Shown piece by piece: positions 35,970 through 45,760 of a stretch of DNA of 64,000 bases. Location of the stretch: the NCBI GenBank assembly GCA_022495995.1, contig JAFEMH010002077.1:248001-312000 (forward strand). Direction: 5' to 3'. Made by a program: the position numbers and the translations under genes. The notes below the pieces were generated by a model. The model made no database searches. It was not told the origin of the DNA and saw only the letters and a program-made list of their open reading frames with translations. Within the stretch, counting starts at the first letter, position 1, and each line of letters starts with the position of its first letter. The stretch is from Adenophora triphylla var. japonica. Lineage: Eukaryota > Streptophyta > Magnoliopsida > Asterales > Campanulaceae.

Positions 35970-36488
35970 GTTGATGTAATTTATATAGTTTAATTCGTAT
36001 AATATAATTTGTTACTTTGTTTTATTTTATATATTAGGTTTTTTTTTGTTTAGATTAGATTGTTATAATTTAAATAAATATTGTAAAATACTAAGAACGA
36101 GGTTAAGGCTCCTTATATCCCCCTTACTTATAAAGGGGCAAGATTGATTGTCCCCCTCATTGTAACATTTTATCAATTATTAATAAAATTTAGGGATTTT
36201 TACCAATAAGCCCCTATTAAAAGATGGAATTTATAAAAAAAAAACATCACATTTCAAATTCTACCTAGGGTCCATAGATTGAAATACATTTTACCAATAA
36301 ACCCCCCCTCCTTTTAAAAAAATTCATAATACCAAACTGCCCCCGCTCTTTCTCTCTCTAATCGCAATTCCGTTTCTCTCTAATCGAATCCCTCCTCTCT
36401 CTAATCGCTCCGGCCACTCTCCGAACGACATGTCGGAGCAACGATGGAAGTTTGAACTTCAATAAAGTATTAGACCTCAATATTCGTA

Positions 36489-36655
36489 GTCTGCGCTTCC
36501 GTTGCCTTGTCCATCTCTATCTTCGTTGCAGATGTGGACTCCGCCGCTTTTGTGGTCACCACTCCTCGGAAGTTGCAGACAGATGAGCTCGCTACTGTTC
36601 GTCTTTTCCAGGAGAATACTCCTTCCATTGTCTACATTACCAATCTCGCTTCCAG
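36489..36655 (+). pseudogene. Captured DEG1 (chloroplast lumen Deg/HtrA protease) exon fragment
   Basis: The frame reads VCASVALSISIFVADVDSAA, then FVVTTPRKLQTDELATVRLF and QENTPSIVYITNLAS, ending at a donor AG|GTACAT. This closely resembles the thylakoid-targeting end and mature N-terminus of plant DEG1 (FVVSTP.KLQTDELATVRLFQENTPS), recalled from the family. The trypsin-like catalytic triad and PDZ domain are missing. The reading frame has no stop. It sits just after the MULE's CT-rich leader, so it could be transcribed in the sense direction. A transduplicated fragment and not a protease. Confidence 0.88.
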
Positions 36656-37590
36656 GTACATCAATTTGATTTTGAATTTCTCGGATTTCATCAATTTTTT
36701 GTTATAAGGATTCAATCAGAACTCTTGAGTATTTAATTTTGGTTAGGAACTTGTTGTATGAACTACTAAATGCTATAGAAATAGAAAGTTGAGATCAACT
36801 CATTTATTTTTCTATGAAGTAAGGGTATAAATTATTGCAGTCTCTTGGGTATATTTGTTTATTGATGTATTTGATGCTAGATACTTGACATTAGTATTGA
36901 CATCCCATTTTAATAAGTGTTTAGGGTTTGTATCATTAGCAATTGATTTGGACTTTATGATACCTGTAAACTATATGATGAAATGCCTGAAAGAGATGAG
37001 TCTTGCATATCTTTGCCCTGACTTGAGTAATTTGGGATTGATTTTGATCAAGAACAAAATGACATTCATTTTGGTAATTCTCAGAAGGAACATTTAGCAT
37101 ACATGTTCTATCATCTATGTACATTGTAATTGACAAAGGCTAGCTCCGTCAAAAAATTTATGCTAGTTACAGACTACCTAATATACCATTTTTCAAAAGC
37201 CACCATGTTTAATATGTATTAAAGAGGCTTTCCACTGTTAATTACATGACATTAGAACTGATTACTGCTTTGTTGCTCCGCGTTAGCCAGAAATCTTTAC
37301 TTAACAAGGCAAACTCTCTCTCTCTCTCTCTTAAATAACAGTAGAGGCTAAACTTAAATAAATTGACTGATTACAGACAAATAATAAGCTCAGTGTGCAC
37401 ATTGCATATAATAGGAGTGTATCTGCATATCCTGGGAAAGTACAACATCCTTACAGTTCTTTTCGCCTATCCTGAACCACTATGTAATAAACATTCTTCC
37501 AACTACATTAGTTCCATGTTCCCCCTTGGTCTCCTGTTACCTCGGTCAATCACACCAATGCATATCCACCCTATATTGCCCCATGATTTG
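36656..37590 (+). other. MULE-2 interior, probable captured intron sequence
   Basis: AT-rich, starting at the DEG1 donor site. A (CT)n tract lies at 37311-37332. No exon is recognised; the 80-codon ORF at 36855 has no known motif. Confidence 0.4.
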
Positions 37591-37594
37591 ATAC

Positions 37595-38060
37595 ACTCAG
37601 AATGAGGGCATAGGTTATGAAAAGACTTTTGCCCCGGTTGTGAAGATGGTAACTGTTAGATGTTTATTGTCCCTTGCTGCAGTTAAAGGTTGGTCAATTT
37701 CTCAATTAGGTGTCAGTAATGCCTTTCTTCATGGAGTTTGGAAGAGGTGTATATGGACCTTTCCCAAGGGTAATCTCATTCAAAAGGATCTGGTATGGTT
37801 TGTAAGTTGGCCAAGAGTCTTTAGAGTTTAAAGCAGACTTTCCGACAGTGGTTTGCTAAGCTCACTTCTGCTCCTCTTAATTTAGGTTTTACTCAATCAC
37901 CTGCAGATTATTCAATGTTCAACTTGAGATCCAATTATTCTTTTATTGTCATTTTGGTATATTTCGATGACATTCTGGTCACAGGGAATGATTCTCAGGT
38001 TGTCCAGTTTCTCAAGTCCTGTATAAGCATCTGCGCGAGGGAGGTCATCCTTGTCATATG
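37595..38060 (+). pseudogene. Copia reverse-transcriptase scrap inside MULE-2
   Basis: Across several frameshifts it reads [30 protein letters not shown] and YFDDILVTGND, i.e. the palm of a Ty1/copia RT with its YxDD box. No LTR, PBS or duplication is seen at its edges, so it may have been acquired by the MULE together with neighbouring DNA instead of inserting by itself. Confidence 0.75.
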
Positions 38061-38291
38061 AAGTTATATGAAGAGCTGTTTTTCCAGCTCAATGATATAT
38101 CAGTAACTTTGAAATAATCTCAGGAGCTGAACATAGGATTTACCTGATTGAAAATGTCTGTGTACTAAATTCCTTAGAACAACGTAAACAGCCTGTAAAC
38201 AGAATCGTACGTTTATATAGACAATTAGAAACAACTACGCAACTGATATGAGGGTTTTATCTTTAAATTTTAAGATTGTAACCTAGTCCTT

Positions 38292-38682
38292 GACAATTAG
38301 AAACAACTACGCAACGTAAACAGCCTGTAAACAGTGGGTTGTAAATGGGTTTACAAGGTCATGTAACCTGGTCCTTGACAATGAGCATATCGAGACAATT
38401 AGAAACAACTACGCAACGTAAACAGCCTGTAAACAGTGGGTTGTAAATGGGTTTACAAGGTCATGTAACCTGGTCCTTGACAATTAGAAACAACTACGCA
38501 ACGTAAACAGCTTGTAAACAGTGGGTTGTAAATGGGTTTACAAGGTCATGTAACCTGGTCCTTGACAATGAGCATATCGAGACAATTAGAAACAACTACG
38601 CAACGTAAACAGCCTGTAAATAGTGGGTTGTAAATGGGTTTACAAGGTCATGTAACCTGGTCCTTGACAATGAGCATATCGA
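38292..38682. repeat. Tandem repeat, four units of ~102 bp
   Basis: Units start GACAATTAGAAACAACTACG at 38292, 38394, 38479 and 38581 (periods 102, 85, 102, 102). The 85-bp unit lacks the ATGAGCATATCGAGAC segment. A partial, more diverged unit lies just upstream at 38180-38250. Units are nearly identical, pointing to recent expansion. Confidence 0.9.
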
Positions 38683-38908
38683 GACACAAATATTCTGAGA
38701 TATTTTGGTCATTGGTAGAATAATTATACTTATTATGGTATGACAATTTGATTAATCTATGTATCAAAGGGTCCTGATAAGCATTCATACAAGATAGTGA
38801 AACACTATATAGCGTCCTTGCTTTGATTACTGTCAAACATCCATACAGATTCATGGTTTATAGGTTTGTTACACATGATTAGCAAATATGACAATTAAAT
38901 TCTTACAG

Positions 38909-39065
38909 ATAGATGCACGAAGCCTTGCTATGGAAATGACCCTGATTATCATGTGGCAGAACGAACGGAGACCAGAAACTTATAGACAGTTTTGGAATGA
39001 CCCGCTGAAAAATGAAACGAAGACAAGTGCTCATCCTGTACATGATGAATGGGATATGCTTGCAG
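38909..39065 (+). pseudogene. Unidentified captured exon with intact splice sites
   Basis: A 157-bp open block lies between a strong acceptor (TTCTTACAG) and donor (GCAG|GTGAGT). It reads DARSLAMEMTLIIMWQNERR, PETYRQFWNDPLKNETKTSA and HPVHDEWDMLAG. The composition and splice signals indicate a genuine exon from a host gene. I do not recognise the protein. It follows the DEG1 exon on the same strand but is not part of DEG1 as I know it. Confidence 0.6.
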
Positions 39066-39189
39066 GTGAGTTGATAGGTGAGATTGCAGCGGAAGAACTA
39101 GTGCAGCTAGAAAAAAGTGAAAGTGGAGTTTATGTTCTACTGTCAAACTTGTATTCTTTTAAACTGAGAGTTCTGTTTTACAGTTATTT

Positions 39190-40330
39190 ATGAATGTGAA
39201 ATAGTTTGGTTTTTGACCTTTCTAAACTGAGAATTATGAGGTCAGTTTCACAGTTATTTTGCTACTTAGTAAGTGTGGTTTACCCGTTAATTATCTGTTA
39301 TTCATGATTGTTTATGCACAACTGTGAGATCAATTTCTCAGTTATGATTGTTGAGGTCAATTTCTCAGTTATTGTGCATAACTGTGTGATAGATTTCACT
39401 GTTTTTATCATTCTTTTATAGAACAATAGTGAGGTCTATTTCACAGTTGTTGGTTGTGATGTGAATAACTGTGAAATGTTTTTCACACTTCTAAAACTGT
39501 GAGGTCAGTTTCACAGTTATTTATGAATGTGAAATGGTTTGATTTTTTACCCTTCTAAACTGAGAACTGTGAGGTCAATTTCACAGTTAATTTGGTACTT
39601 AGTATGTTTAGTTTACCCGTTATTTATCTGTTATTCATGAATGTTTGTGCACAACTGTGAGGTCAATTTCTCAGTTATGGTTGTTGAGGTCAATTTCTCA
39701 GTTATTGTGCATAACTCTGTGATAGGTTTCACTATTTTTATGTCATTATTTTATAGAACAACAGTGAGGTTTATTTCACAGTTGTTGGTTGTGATGTGAA
39801 TAACTGTGAAATGTTTCACACTTCTAAAACTGTGAGGTCAGTTTCACAGTTATTTTGCTACTTAGTATGTGTGGTTTACCCGTTATTTATCTGTTATTAA
39901 TGAATGTTTGTGCACAACTGTGAGGTCAATTTATCAGTTATGATTGTGATGTCACTTTCTTAGTTATTGTGCATAACTGTGTGATAGATTTCACTGTTTT
40001 TATGTCATTCGTTCATAGAACAACTGTGAGGTCTATTTTACAGTTGTTGGTTGTGATGTGAATAAGTGTGAAATATTTTTCACAATTCTAAAACTGTGAG
40101 GTCAGTTTCACATTTATTTATGAACGTGTAATGGTTTGATTTTTGACCTTTCTAAACTAAGAACTGTGAGATCAATTTCACAGTTATTTTGCTACTTAGT
40201 ATTTGTGGTTTACCCGTTATTTATCAGTTGTTGATGATTGTTTGTGCACAACTGTGAGATCAATTTCTCAGTTATGATTGTGAGGTCAGTTTCACATTTA
40301 TTTATACAGTTATTTTCATCAAAACTGTGA
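39190..40330. repeat. CTGTGAGGTCARTTTCACAG repeat block in MULE-2
   Basis: A higher-order repeat of roughly 330-370 bp (AACTGTGAGGTCAATTTC, TTGCTACTTAGTATGTGTGG, GTTTACCCGTTATTTATCTG, TGTTGGTTGTGATGTGAATA) recurs about three times. Within it short inverted words CTGTGA...TCACAG are interspersed every 25-60 bp. A related block occupies the same place in MULE-1. Confidence 0.8.
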
Positions 40331-40792
40331 AATAGTCTTCTTAGTTTATAAATATGAAAACCATTATACAGTTATATACTCATGTGTGAACAAATAATAA
40401 ATGATTTTCTCAAATTTTTACAAATGAAAAATAATTATTTTATTTATAAATTTTGAAATATATGATGAGTAAACTTGTTTGATTCGTCTTGGCGATGTGA
40501 TTAAAACAGTGGTTTCGAATTATTATTAAGACTTTTAGATTTTGAGATATTGCAAGTAAAAAAAAAAAAAAGGAAAAGAGAAAAGAATTAAGAAGAAAAC
40601 GTAAAAAAAAAAGAAAGAAAAGAAGAGAGAGAGAGAAAAGTGTGCGTGTGAGCAGTTGGCGAGTGGGTGGGTGCAAGGGCAATTTGGTCCAAAAAATATT
40701 CAGGGACTTTTTTGGGGGTTTTGATAATGTTAGTCCTTAAAGGTAGTTTTTATTTGATTGGGGGACTATTTGGTCAAAGTCTCTAAAATTTA

Positions 40793-41253
40793 AGGGTACC
40801 GTCCCTTTTTCTTTTATAAAATCTGTTAAAATAATTAGTTTATTATTCATCTTCATCCAAAATCGTTAGATCTTAACAGTTTTGATGGCTTAAAATAGAA
40901 GAAAAGGAAAAGGAAGTGACCAAAGTGCACTGACCAAAGTGGTAGGGACCAAAATGAAAAGGAGCAGCAGGCAGAGAAATTGGGGCGGCCGCACCAAGAC
41001 TTGGGGCGACCGCACCAACTAAAGCCGTAGAGTTGGGGCGGCCGCACCAACATTTCCTTCCAAAAAAAAAAGGAACAAAATAGAACCGGATAAACCGTGG
41101 AACCGGAACCGAAACCGGCAGCCAGGAACCGAAATCGGGAACCGGAACCGGGAACTGGTATTTTGTGGTTCCATCTCGGTTCCCCCCATTCCCGGAACCG
41201 AAATCGGCGGTTCGGAATCGGAACCGAAACCAGGAACCGGTTGCCCATGTCTA
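40793..41253. other. Right subterminal region of the hAT
   Basis: Contains three copies of TTGGGGCGGCCGCACCAA-like sequence (40979, 41001 and 41034 regions, the middle with GGCGACCGC) and then a CCGGAACCG-rich stretch up to the TIR. No coding potential is supported. Confidence 0.6.
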
Positions 41254-41261
41254 GTTGCTCT

Positions 41262-41681
41262 ACTACTGATGCTTGTATTTTTGTTGGTCCTAACTTGGTA
41301 TCTTGGACAGCTAAGAAACAGACCACAGTCTCCCGATCGAGTACTGAAGTCGAATATCGTGCTCTTGCTACAACTACTGCAGAACTTTGATGGTTTTCCT
41401 TCATGTTTCGAGAGCTACACATTTCACTTCCTCCACCATCCTTGTTTTGTGATAATCTCTCAACAATCCACATGGCACGCAATCCGATATTTCATGCCCT
41501 TACTCGCCATATAGAGATTGATTATCATTTCATACGGGAGTTAATTACTAGTGGGTTTCTGAAGCTCTACTTTGTCACCTCGGATGATCAACTAGCGGAT
41601 TTATTTACAAAGGGATTATCCAAGCCTCGCTTTCAGTCACTCTCCAGCAAGCTTCACCTGCCCTACGGACGTCTTGCTTGA
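41262..41681 (+). pseudogene. Copia RNase H, C-terminal part
   Basis: Translation after the hAT resumes [20 protein letters not shown], then [17 protein letters not shown], a stop (~41388), and LFCDNLSTIHMARNPIFHA with RHIEIDYHFIRELI. The region is the remaining half of Copia RNase H and completes the YSDSDWAG start found before 33097. The ADLFTKGLSKPRF ending precedes the polypurine tract and 3' LTR. Confidence 0.92.
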
Positions 41682-41687
41682 GGGGGG

Positions 41688-41915
41688 TATTAGCCGAGAT
41701 ATTTGTACAGCCAATTATTTAATTGTTTAGATTAGTTTCGCTGTTAATGTGTAGTTATTTATTGGGATAAGTTTTGATGTTTTGTCTCTTATTCTCTCTG
41801 CACCTAGTCAACAACAGCTGTATGTATATAAATCTAGGGTATTGTATCATTATGAAATACAAGAGAAATTCTTCGACTCTCCTTCTCTCAAACTTCCGCT
41901 ACTTCTGTTCTAACA
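41688..41915 (+). repeat. Copia 3' LTR
   Basis: 228 bp, matching the 5' LTR with few differences. A polypurine tract AGGGGGG precedes it. Confidence 0.93.
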
Positions 41916-41920
41916 CAAGT

Positions 41921-42247
41921 CATTAAATTTCAAATTAAAGCATGAATAGGTAAACGTTATGTCAGAATTAAATTACAAATATTGAAAGAGGGAATTCAGA
42001 AAATACTGTATATGTCAATTGCATTCTATAGTATGACATATTTATCATACCAATACACTAAAACACAGGCACGCCATTTCAAATTAACAGCACTTTCTTA
42101 GGGGTTTTTTTTTTATTTTTTAAATTCTATATAACTGTAAACGATAAAATGGATTAGTGTCGCTTTTCTAATTAAGAATATATGTTAATGTAGTTTTATT
42201 ATTGCACAAACAATGTACAAATAAATAAAGCACATTCTTTAAAAAGT
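41921..42247. other. 3' flank of the TNL gene
   Basis: AT-rich, about 330 bp between the Copia insertion and the TNL stop codon. It should contain the 3' untranslated region. No element is visible. Confidence 0.5.
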
Positions 42248-43018
42248 TTAACGTGCAGGTGCAAGTAAACTGTGAAACTTATTATGAAATGGATGGAGTA
42301 TTACATTATTTAAGGAGGATGGTGCAATGGATGAAAAGAGTGTACCTAGACCTTTATCCGTTTTCTTCTCACCAAGAACTATGGAGAATAAACGGCCTTT
42401 GAGAAAATAATTAGTAGCAGGGGTACGATAATTAGAGAAAGAAGCATCCATTTGGTAAGTCCAAAGAAGAGTCCTGTCATTGATGTCCTTCTCCTCTTCC
42501 TCTTCTAAACCTTCTTCATAGACGGTCCTTATTCCACACTTTTCAACAGAAGAGACAATTGTTTCTGAGCCGCCAAGAGGCAGAATATGGAAGGACAGTT
42601 CAATTTCATCACCGGCCTCCAATAGATCCTCACACTTCCACGTGCTTACCCACAAAAAACTTGTAAATGTTGCACCAGCTTCCTTGTCTTTCTCAGCTTT
42701 CTCAAAGCTATGATGAATCCTGTAGGACCATGATAAATCCTTTGTTTTATTTCCAACTGTAACACTAATTTCTATATGCCCAAGAATCAAATATTTATCT
42801 GGATCAAGATCTAGTCTTATGGAAAAACAAATATTCAAGCCCTGGATTTTTTTATTATCGACCGAAGAGGGAATGGTATATGGTACTTTTGATCTCCCCA
42901 TTTCCTCGTAAGAAATATCCTCTGACTCTTCTTCTCCATAGGGGAAGTAGGTTTCGAAGCAACTGGGAACCTTTTTACTTATAACAAAGGTGCTGAATAT
43001 ACCCATTTCATACAGTAC
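42248..43018 (-). CDS. TNL exon 5: post-LRR C-JID-like domain
   Basis: 256 codons without a stop before TAA. Motifs KKVPSCFETYFPYGEE and IQGLNICFSIRLDLDPDKY resemble the C-terminal jelly-roll/Ig-like (C-JID) domain found after TNL LRRs, with an atypical version of the usual PxWF start. An acidic run (EEGLEEEEEKD) follows. Intactness downstream of the premature stop suggests the stop is recent. Confidence 0.85.
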   Translation of the reverse strand, partial: VLYEMGIFSTFVISKKVPSCFETYFPYGEEESEDISYEEMGRSKVPYTIPSSVDNKKIQGLNICFSIRLDLDPDKYLILGHIEISVTVGNKTKDLSWSYRIHHSFEKAEKDKEAGATFTSFLWVSTWKCEDLLEAGDEIELSFHILPLGGSETIVSSVEKCGIRTVYEEGLEEEEEKDINDRTLLWTYQMDASFSNYRTPATNYFLKGRLFSIVLGEKKTDKGLGTLFSSIAPSSLNNVILHPFHNKFHSLLAPAR

Positions 43019-43106
43019 CTGCACGGGTGCAACATATAAATCATTCTTTCATTTATAATACACCAAATTCATTATTGTGTCTGTGTGAGAGAGATAGAGA
43101 GAGAAC

Positions 43107-43886
43107 CTTGCCCACACATCCTATTGGCACTGATTCTAAACCCAGGTTCTTTATTACTTTTTTGTCGGCATTGCATGCTGGTACCCACTTTAAACAGCCT
43201 TCAATTTCAACATATTCTCTGATCTCATCCATTTCAAATTGTATATATCCAGTGGTCGGTCTGAACTTAGTTTTTTTCAACTGTCTGCTTCCCTCAAGAG
43301 TCAAAAACCCTACACAGCTTGGGGGATGTATAACTGACCGGAGCTGTGGACAATGATTCAAATAGAGCTGAAGATCCGTAGAATTTGACAGATTTTTGAC
43401 GCAATCGGGCAACCTACTCATCAAGTTTCCACTTAGATCAAGCTTATTCAAGGAGGAAAGGGGACTAAAATCCCTCGGAAAACATCCATCAGTCAGATTG
43501 CAGTCTCTAAGACTTAACTTCACCAAAAAGTGTGGTAAGCAAGAAAGTAGCTTGATCCGTCCCGTAGCAATAGCTGGTGATGCAAATTTCACTAAGCTAT
43601 AACAATCATTTTTTGTCTGCTCTCTTGGAAACTCTGTAAGATCACAGCCTGACAATTCCAGTGTTACTATAGATTGTGGTAAATCAGGAAGATCCCTCAA
43701 ACTCTTGCAGTTGCGTAGATCCAGCAACACAAGTTCCTTGAGAATTCCAATAGTTTTGCAGACCTTAACCAATTTAGTACAACCCCTGAGAATCAATCTC
43801 TCAAGCTGGGGGAGTCCTCTGAAGTCAGGAGTTTGGCAAAGTTCCGGTGAGTAACTTAGATTAAGAAACTTCAGTGATTTAACTTC
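43107..43886 (-). CDS. TNL exon 4: leucine-rich repeats
   Basis: About eight irregular LRRs: EVKSLKFLNLSYSPELCQTP, LPQLERLILRGCTKL, LKELVLLDLRNCKSL, IVTLELSGCDLTEFP, LVKLSLRDCNLTDGC, LNKLDLSGNLMSRLP. Open throughout (260 codons) and ends CVGK at donor GTTCTC. Confidence 0.9.
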
Positions 43887-44135
43887 CTGCGCGGGAAAAA
43901 AGGTAAAACAATCGTAAAGTGGCTATCATTGTGACAGCTTGATTCATAATCTAAAATTCATATTTAAATAAAAATAATTGTGTAAGCCCTCTTTAAGTGG
44001 ATGATTATTGCAGTCGAATTTGTTTCAACATAGCTGATCGTATAACATGCTCTTATGAGGTAGAAATTTATTAATAAACAATCGTATTTAATAAACAATC
44101 GTAAACACTTATTTATTAATAAACAAATGTCTTAC

Positions 44136-44534
44136 CTTGTATCCCTTCCAAACTTGTTTTAATATGCTTTGTTGCAAGTCAAGAGCAACCAGGTTCTGCA
44201 GGGGTAACTCCATGGGTACATATTCGAGAGGAAATCCGTGCCAACATATCAATATCAATTTCTTTGGAAATTTACTACAGCATCCAGTGAGATATACATG
44301 GTTGAGCTTGACAAATTTCAGATTTACCATCTTCGTAAACGCATCAATTTTCAATTCACCTTCATTTGAAGGAAAAAATCTGTCAAAAACCTGTTCTTTT
44401 TTCTTTTTCACATAGCCAAGCACTTTTGTAATTAAGTGCTGATTTGCATCAGCGGCAGACAAGCTTGATCCATCAGACTCTACTTTACTTATCTTCAGCC
44501 AGTCAAGAACGAGCCCTTGAACAGCTTCAGTGCC
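44136..44534 (-). CDS. TNL exon 3: NB-LRR linker and first LRRs
   Basis: Reads GTEAVQGLVLDWLKISKVES at the start, then AFTKMVNLKFVKLNHVYLTG and the LRR-linker hallmark CWHGFPLEYVPMELPLQNLV, ending VWKGYK at a GTAAGA donor. This hallmark is typical of exon 3 in TNLs. Confidence 0.9.
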
Positions 44535-44646
44535 CTACAACACAGAAAGAATCAAAATATAATGTTCAACTGACTTGCAAAGTGAATGCCGCTGATTTGC
44601 ATCAGCGGCATTCACAAAAAGCTTCGACATTTAATAAAAAAAATAC

Positions 44647-45760
44647 CTTGTCATATTTCAGTACTGAAAAAGAATCCTCATGACGCTACAATCTACTCCG
44701 TCGCCCAGGCTCGTGCGGGGATTCTTTTCTAACTATTTCTCGCCCCATATCTTGAATCACCTGATGCATCATCAACTTCATGTCAGGTATTCTTTTTGTT
44801 ATCAGACATCTATCAATCAGATTTTGGAGTCCCACCGAAGCATGCAGACCACAGTGGTCTAATAATTTTACTACATAATCTTCTTCTTCTCCAACAAAAA
44901 AGCAAGCAACATGCAAAAACAGATTTTTCACCATCTCATCTTCCAAAGAATCATAGCTTATCTGCATAACCTTCAGGACATCAGGGTTCCCAATTTCATC
45001 CCATTTTTGCAATTGCTTTTTCCAAAAGACAATATCTAACTTTCTGCGTAGAGAAGAACCCAAAACTACAAGAGCCAATGGAAGGCCTTCACAGCGCAAG
45101 AGAATCTCTTTTGATAGCTGCATGTATTCATCTAGGGGGAAAAGTTGTCGAAAGGCATGCCAACTGAAGAGCTCCAGAGAGTCCTTTTCTTTTAAGCATT
45201 CAACATTATGGACCTTAGGATGAATGATGAAATCCTTTTGCAACGACATGTTCCTAGTAGTTACTAGGATTTTACTTCCAGGACATAGCCTCTGTGGTTG
45301 TCCAAGAAGTGCCTCTAACTGCTCCGTTTCACTAACATCATCGAGAACAAGAAGGATTTTTCTATTGCATATAGCTCTCTTTATCCTTTCGGTGCCCTCA
45401 CCACAGTTATAAATTCTTATCTCCTCCCTTTTATTTAGAATGGTTGAGAGAAGTTGACTTTGTACACCACAAACCCCAATTTGATCCCACTTCGCTGTAA
45501 TCCTTTCAAGGAAACAACTACCTTCAAAATCTTTATAATATTCATTAAACAGGTGTGAGACAATAGTTGTCTTCCCTATTCCACCAATTCCGTAAATGAC
45601 GAGGACATTATCGTCCTTGGATCTATTTTTCAACCACGAGTTAATCTCACGGGTTTGATAATTCATTCCAACTAAGACTTGAGGGATATTCAAATCCTTG
45701 CGATTTGGTAGACTGTTTTCAACCTCACACACAATTCTATCAATGAATTCTGTCTCATAC
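44647..45760 (-). CDS. TNL exon 2: NB-ARC domain, contains the premature TAG
   Basis: Begins YETEFIDRIVCEVENSLPNR after acceptor CGTTTCAG. The nucleotide-binding P-loop lies near residue 245. The ARC2 motif is MMHQVIQDMGREIVRKES: Gln replaces the Asp of the MHD motif, a position at which substitutions often change receptor activation. The stop at 44686-44688 is 13 codons before the exon end and downstream codons remain open in frame. Confidence 0.92.

Larger units (their letters stand above)
36193..40783 (+). mobile_element. Pack-MULE carrying a DEG1 fragment (MULE-2), inside the hAT
   Basis: A perfect 9-bp duplication TAAAATTTA flanks it (36184-36192 and 40784-40792). Ends are GGGATTTTTACCAATAAG and, inverted, GAGACTTTGACCAAATAGTC, related to those of MULE-1 (shared TTACC.AT and CAAATAGTCCC). 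No transposase is visible. Contents in order: a CT-rich leader (36340-36420), a DEG1 protease exon, a Copia RT scrap, a 102-bp tandem repeat, an unidentified exon with both splice sites, and a long block of CTGTGAGGTCA repeats. Confidence 0.9.
33097..41253 (+). mobile_element. hAT transposon, 8157 bp, inside Copia RNase H
   Basis: An exact 8-bp target duplication GTTGCTCT (33089-33096 and 41254-41261) flanks it. Termini are AAGACATGGGCAAACCG and, inverted, TAGACATGGGCAACCGG. Subterminal regions of both ends are dense in AACCGG/GGTTCCGG words, likely transposase binding sites. A damaged hAT transposase lies in the left half, and a 4.6-kb MULE fills most of the right half. Without the MULE the element is about 3.56 kb, the usual size for autonomous hATs. 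Confidence 0.95.
28893..41915 (+). mobile_element. Copia retrotransposon interrupted by a hAT element
   Basis: LTRs of 227 and 228 bp (TATTAGCCGAG...TTCTAACA) flank the element. Neighbouring pentamers are CAAGA (28888-28892) and CAAGT (41916-41920), a target duplication with one change. The primer-binding site TGGTATTAGTC follows the 5' LTR at 29120 and a polypurine tract GAGGGGGG precedes the 3' LTR. Without the hAT and its duplicated 8 bp the element is about 4.86 kb, the normal size for Copia. The order gag, protease, integrase, RT, RNase H is that of Ty1/copia. Many stops and frameshifts make it inactive. Confidence 0.95.

Noticed and set aside
36855..37097. 80-codon ORF in MULE-2
   Set aside because: Isolated in AT-rich DNA after the DEG1 donor; probably captured intron. 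No similarity to any transposase motif.
38292..38682. Regular repeats resembling a CRISPR array
   Set aside because: Head-to-tail tandem units without spacers, inside a plant transposon.
45224..45412. Plus-strand ORF within the TNL NB-ARC exon
   Set aside because: Antisense shadow of the conserved NB-ARC coding sequence.
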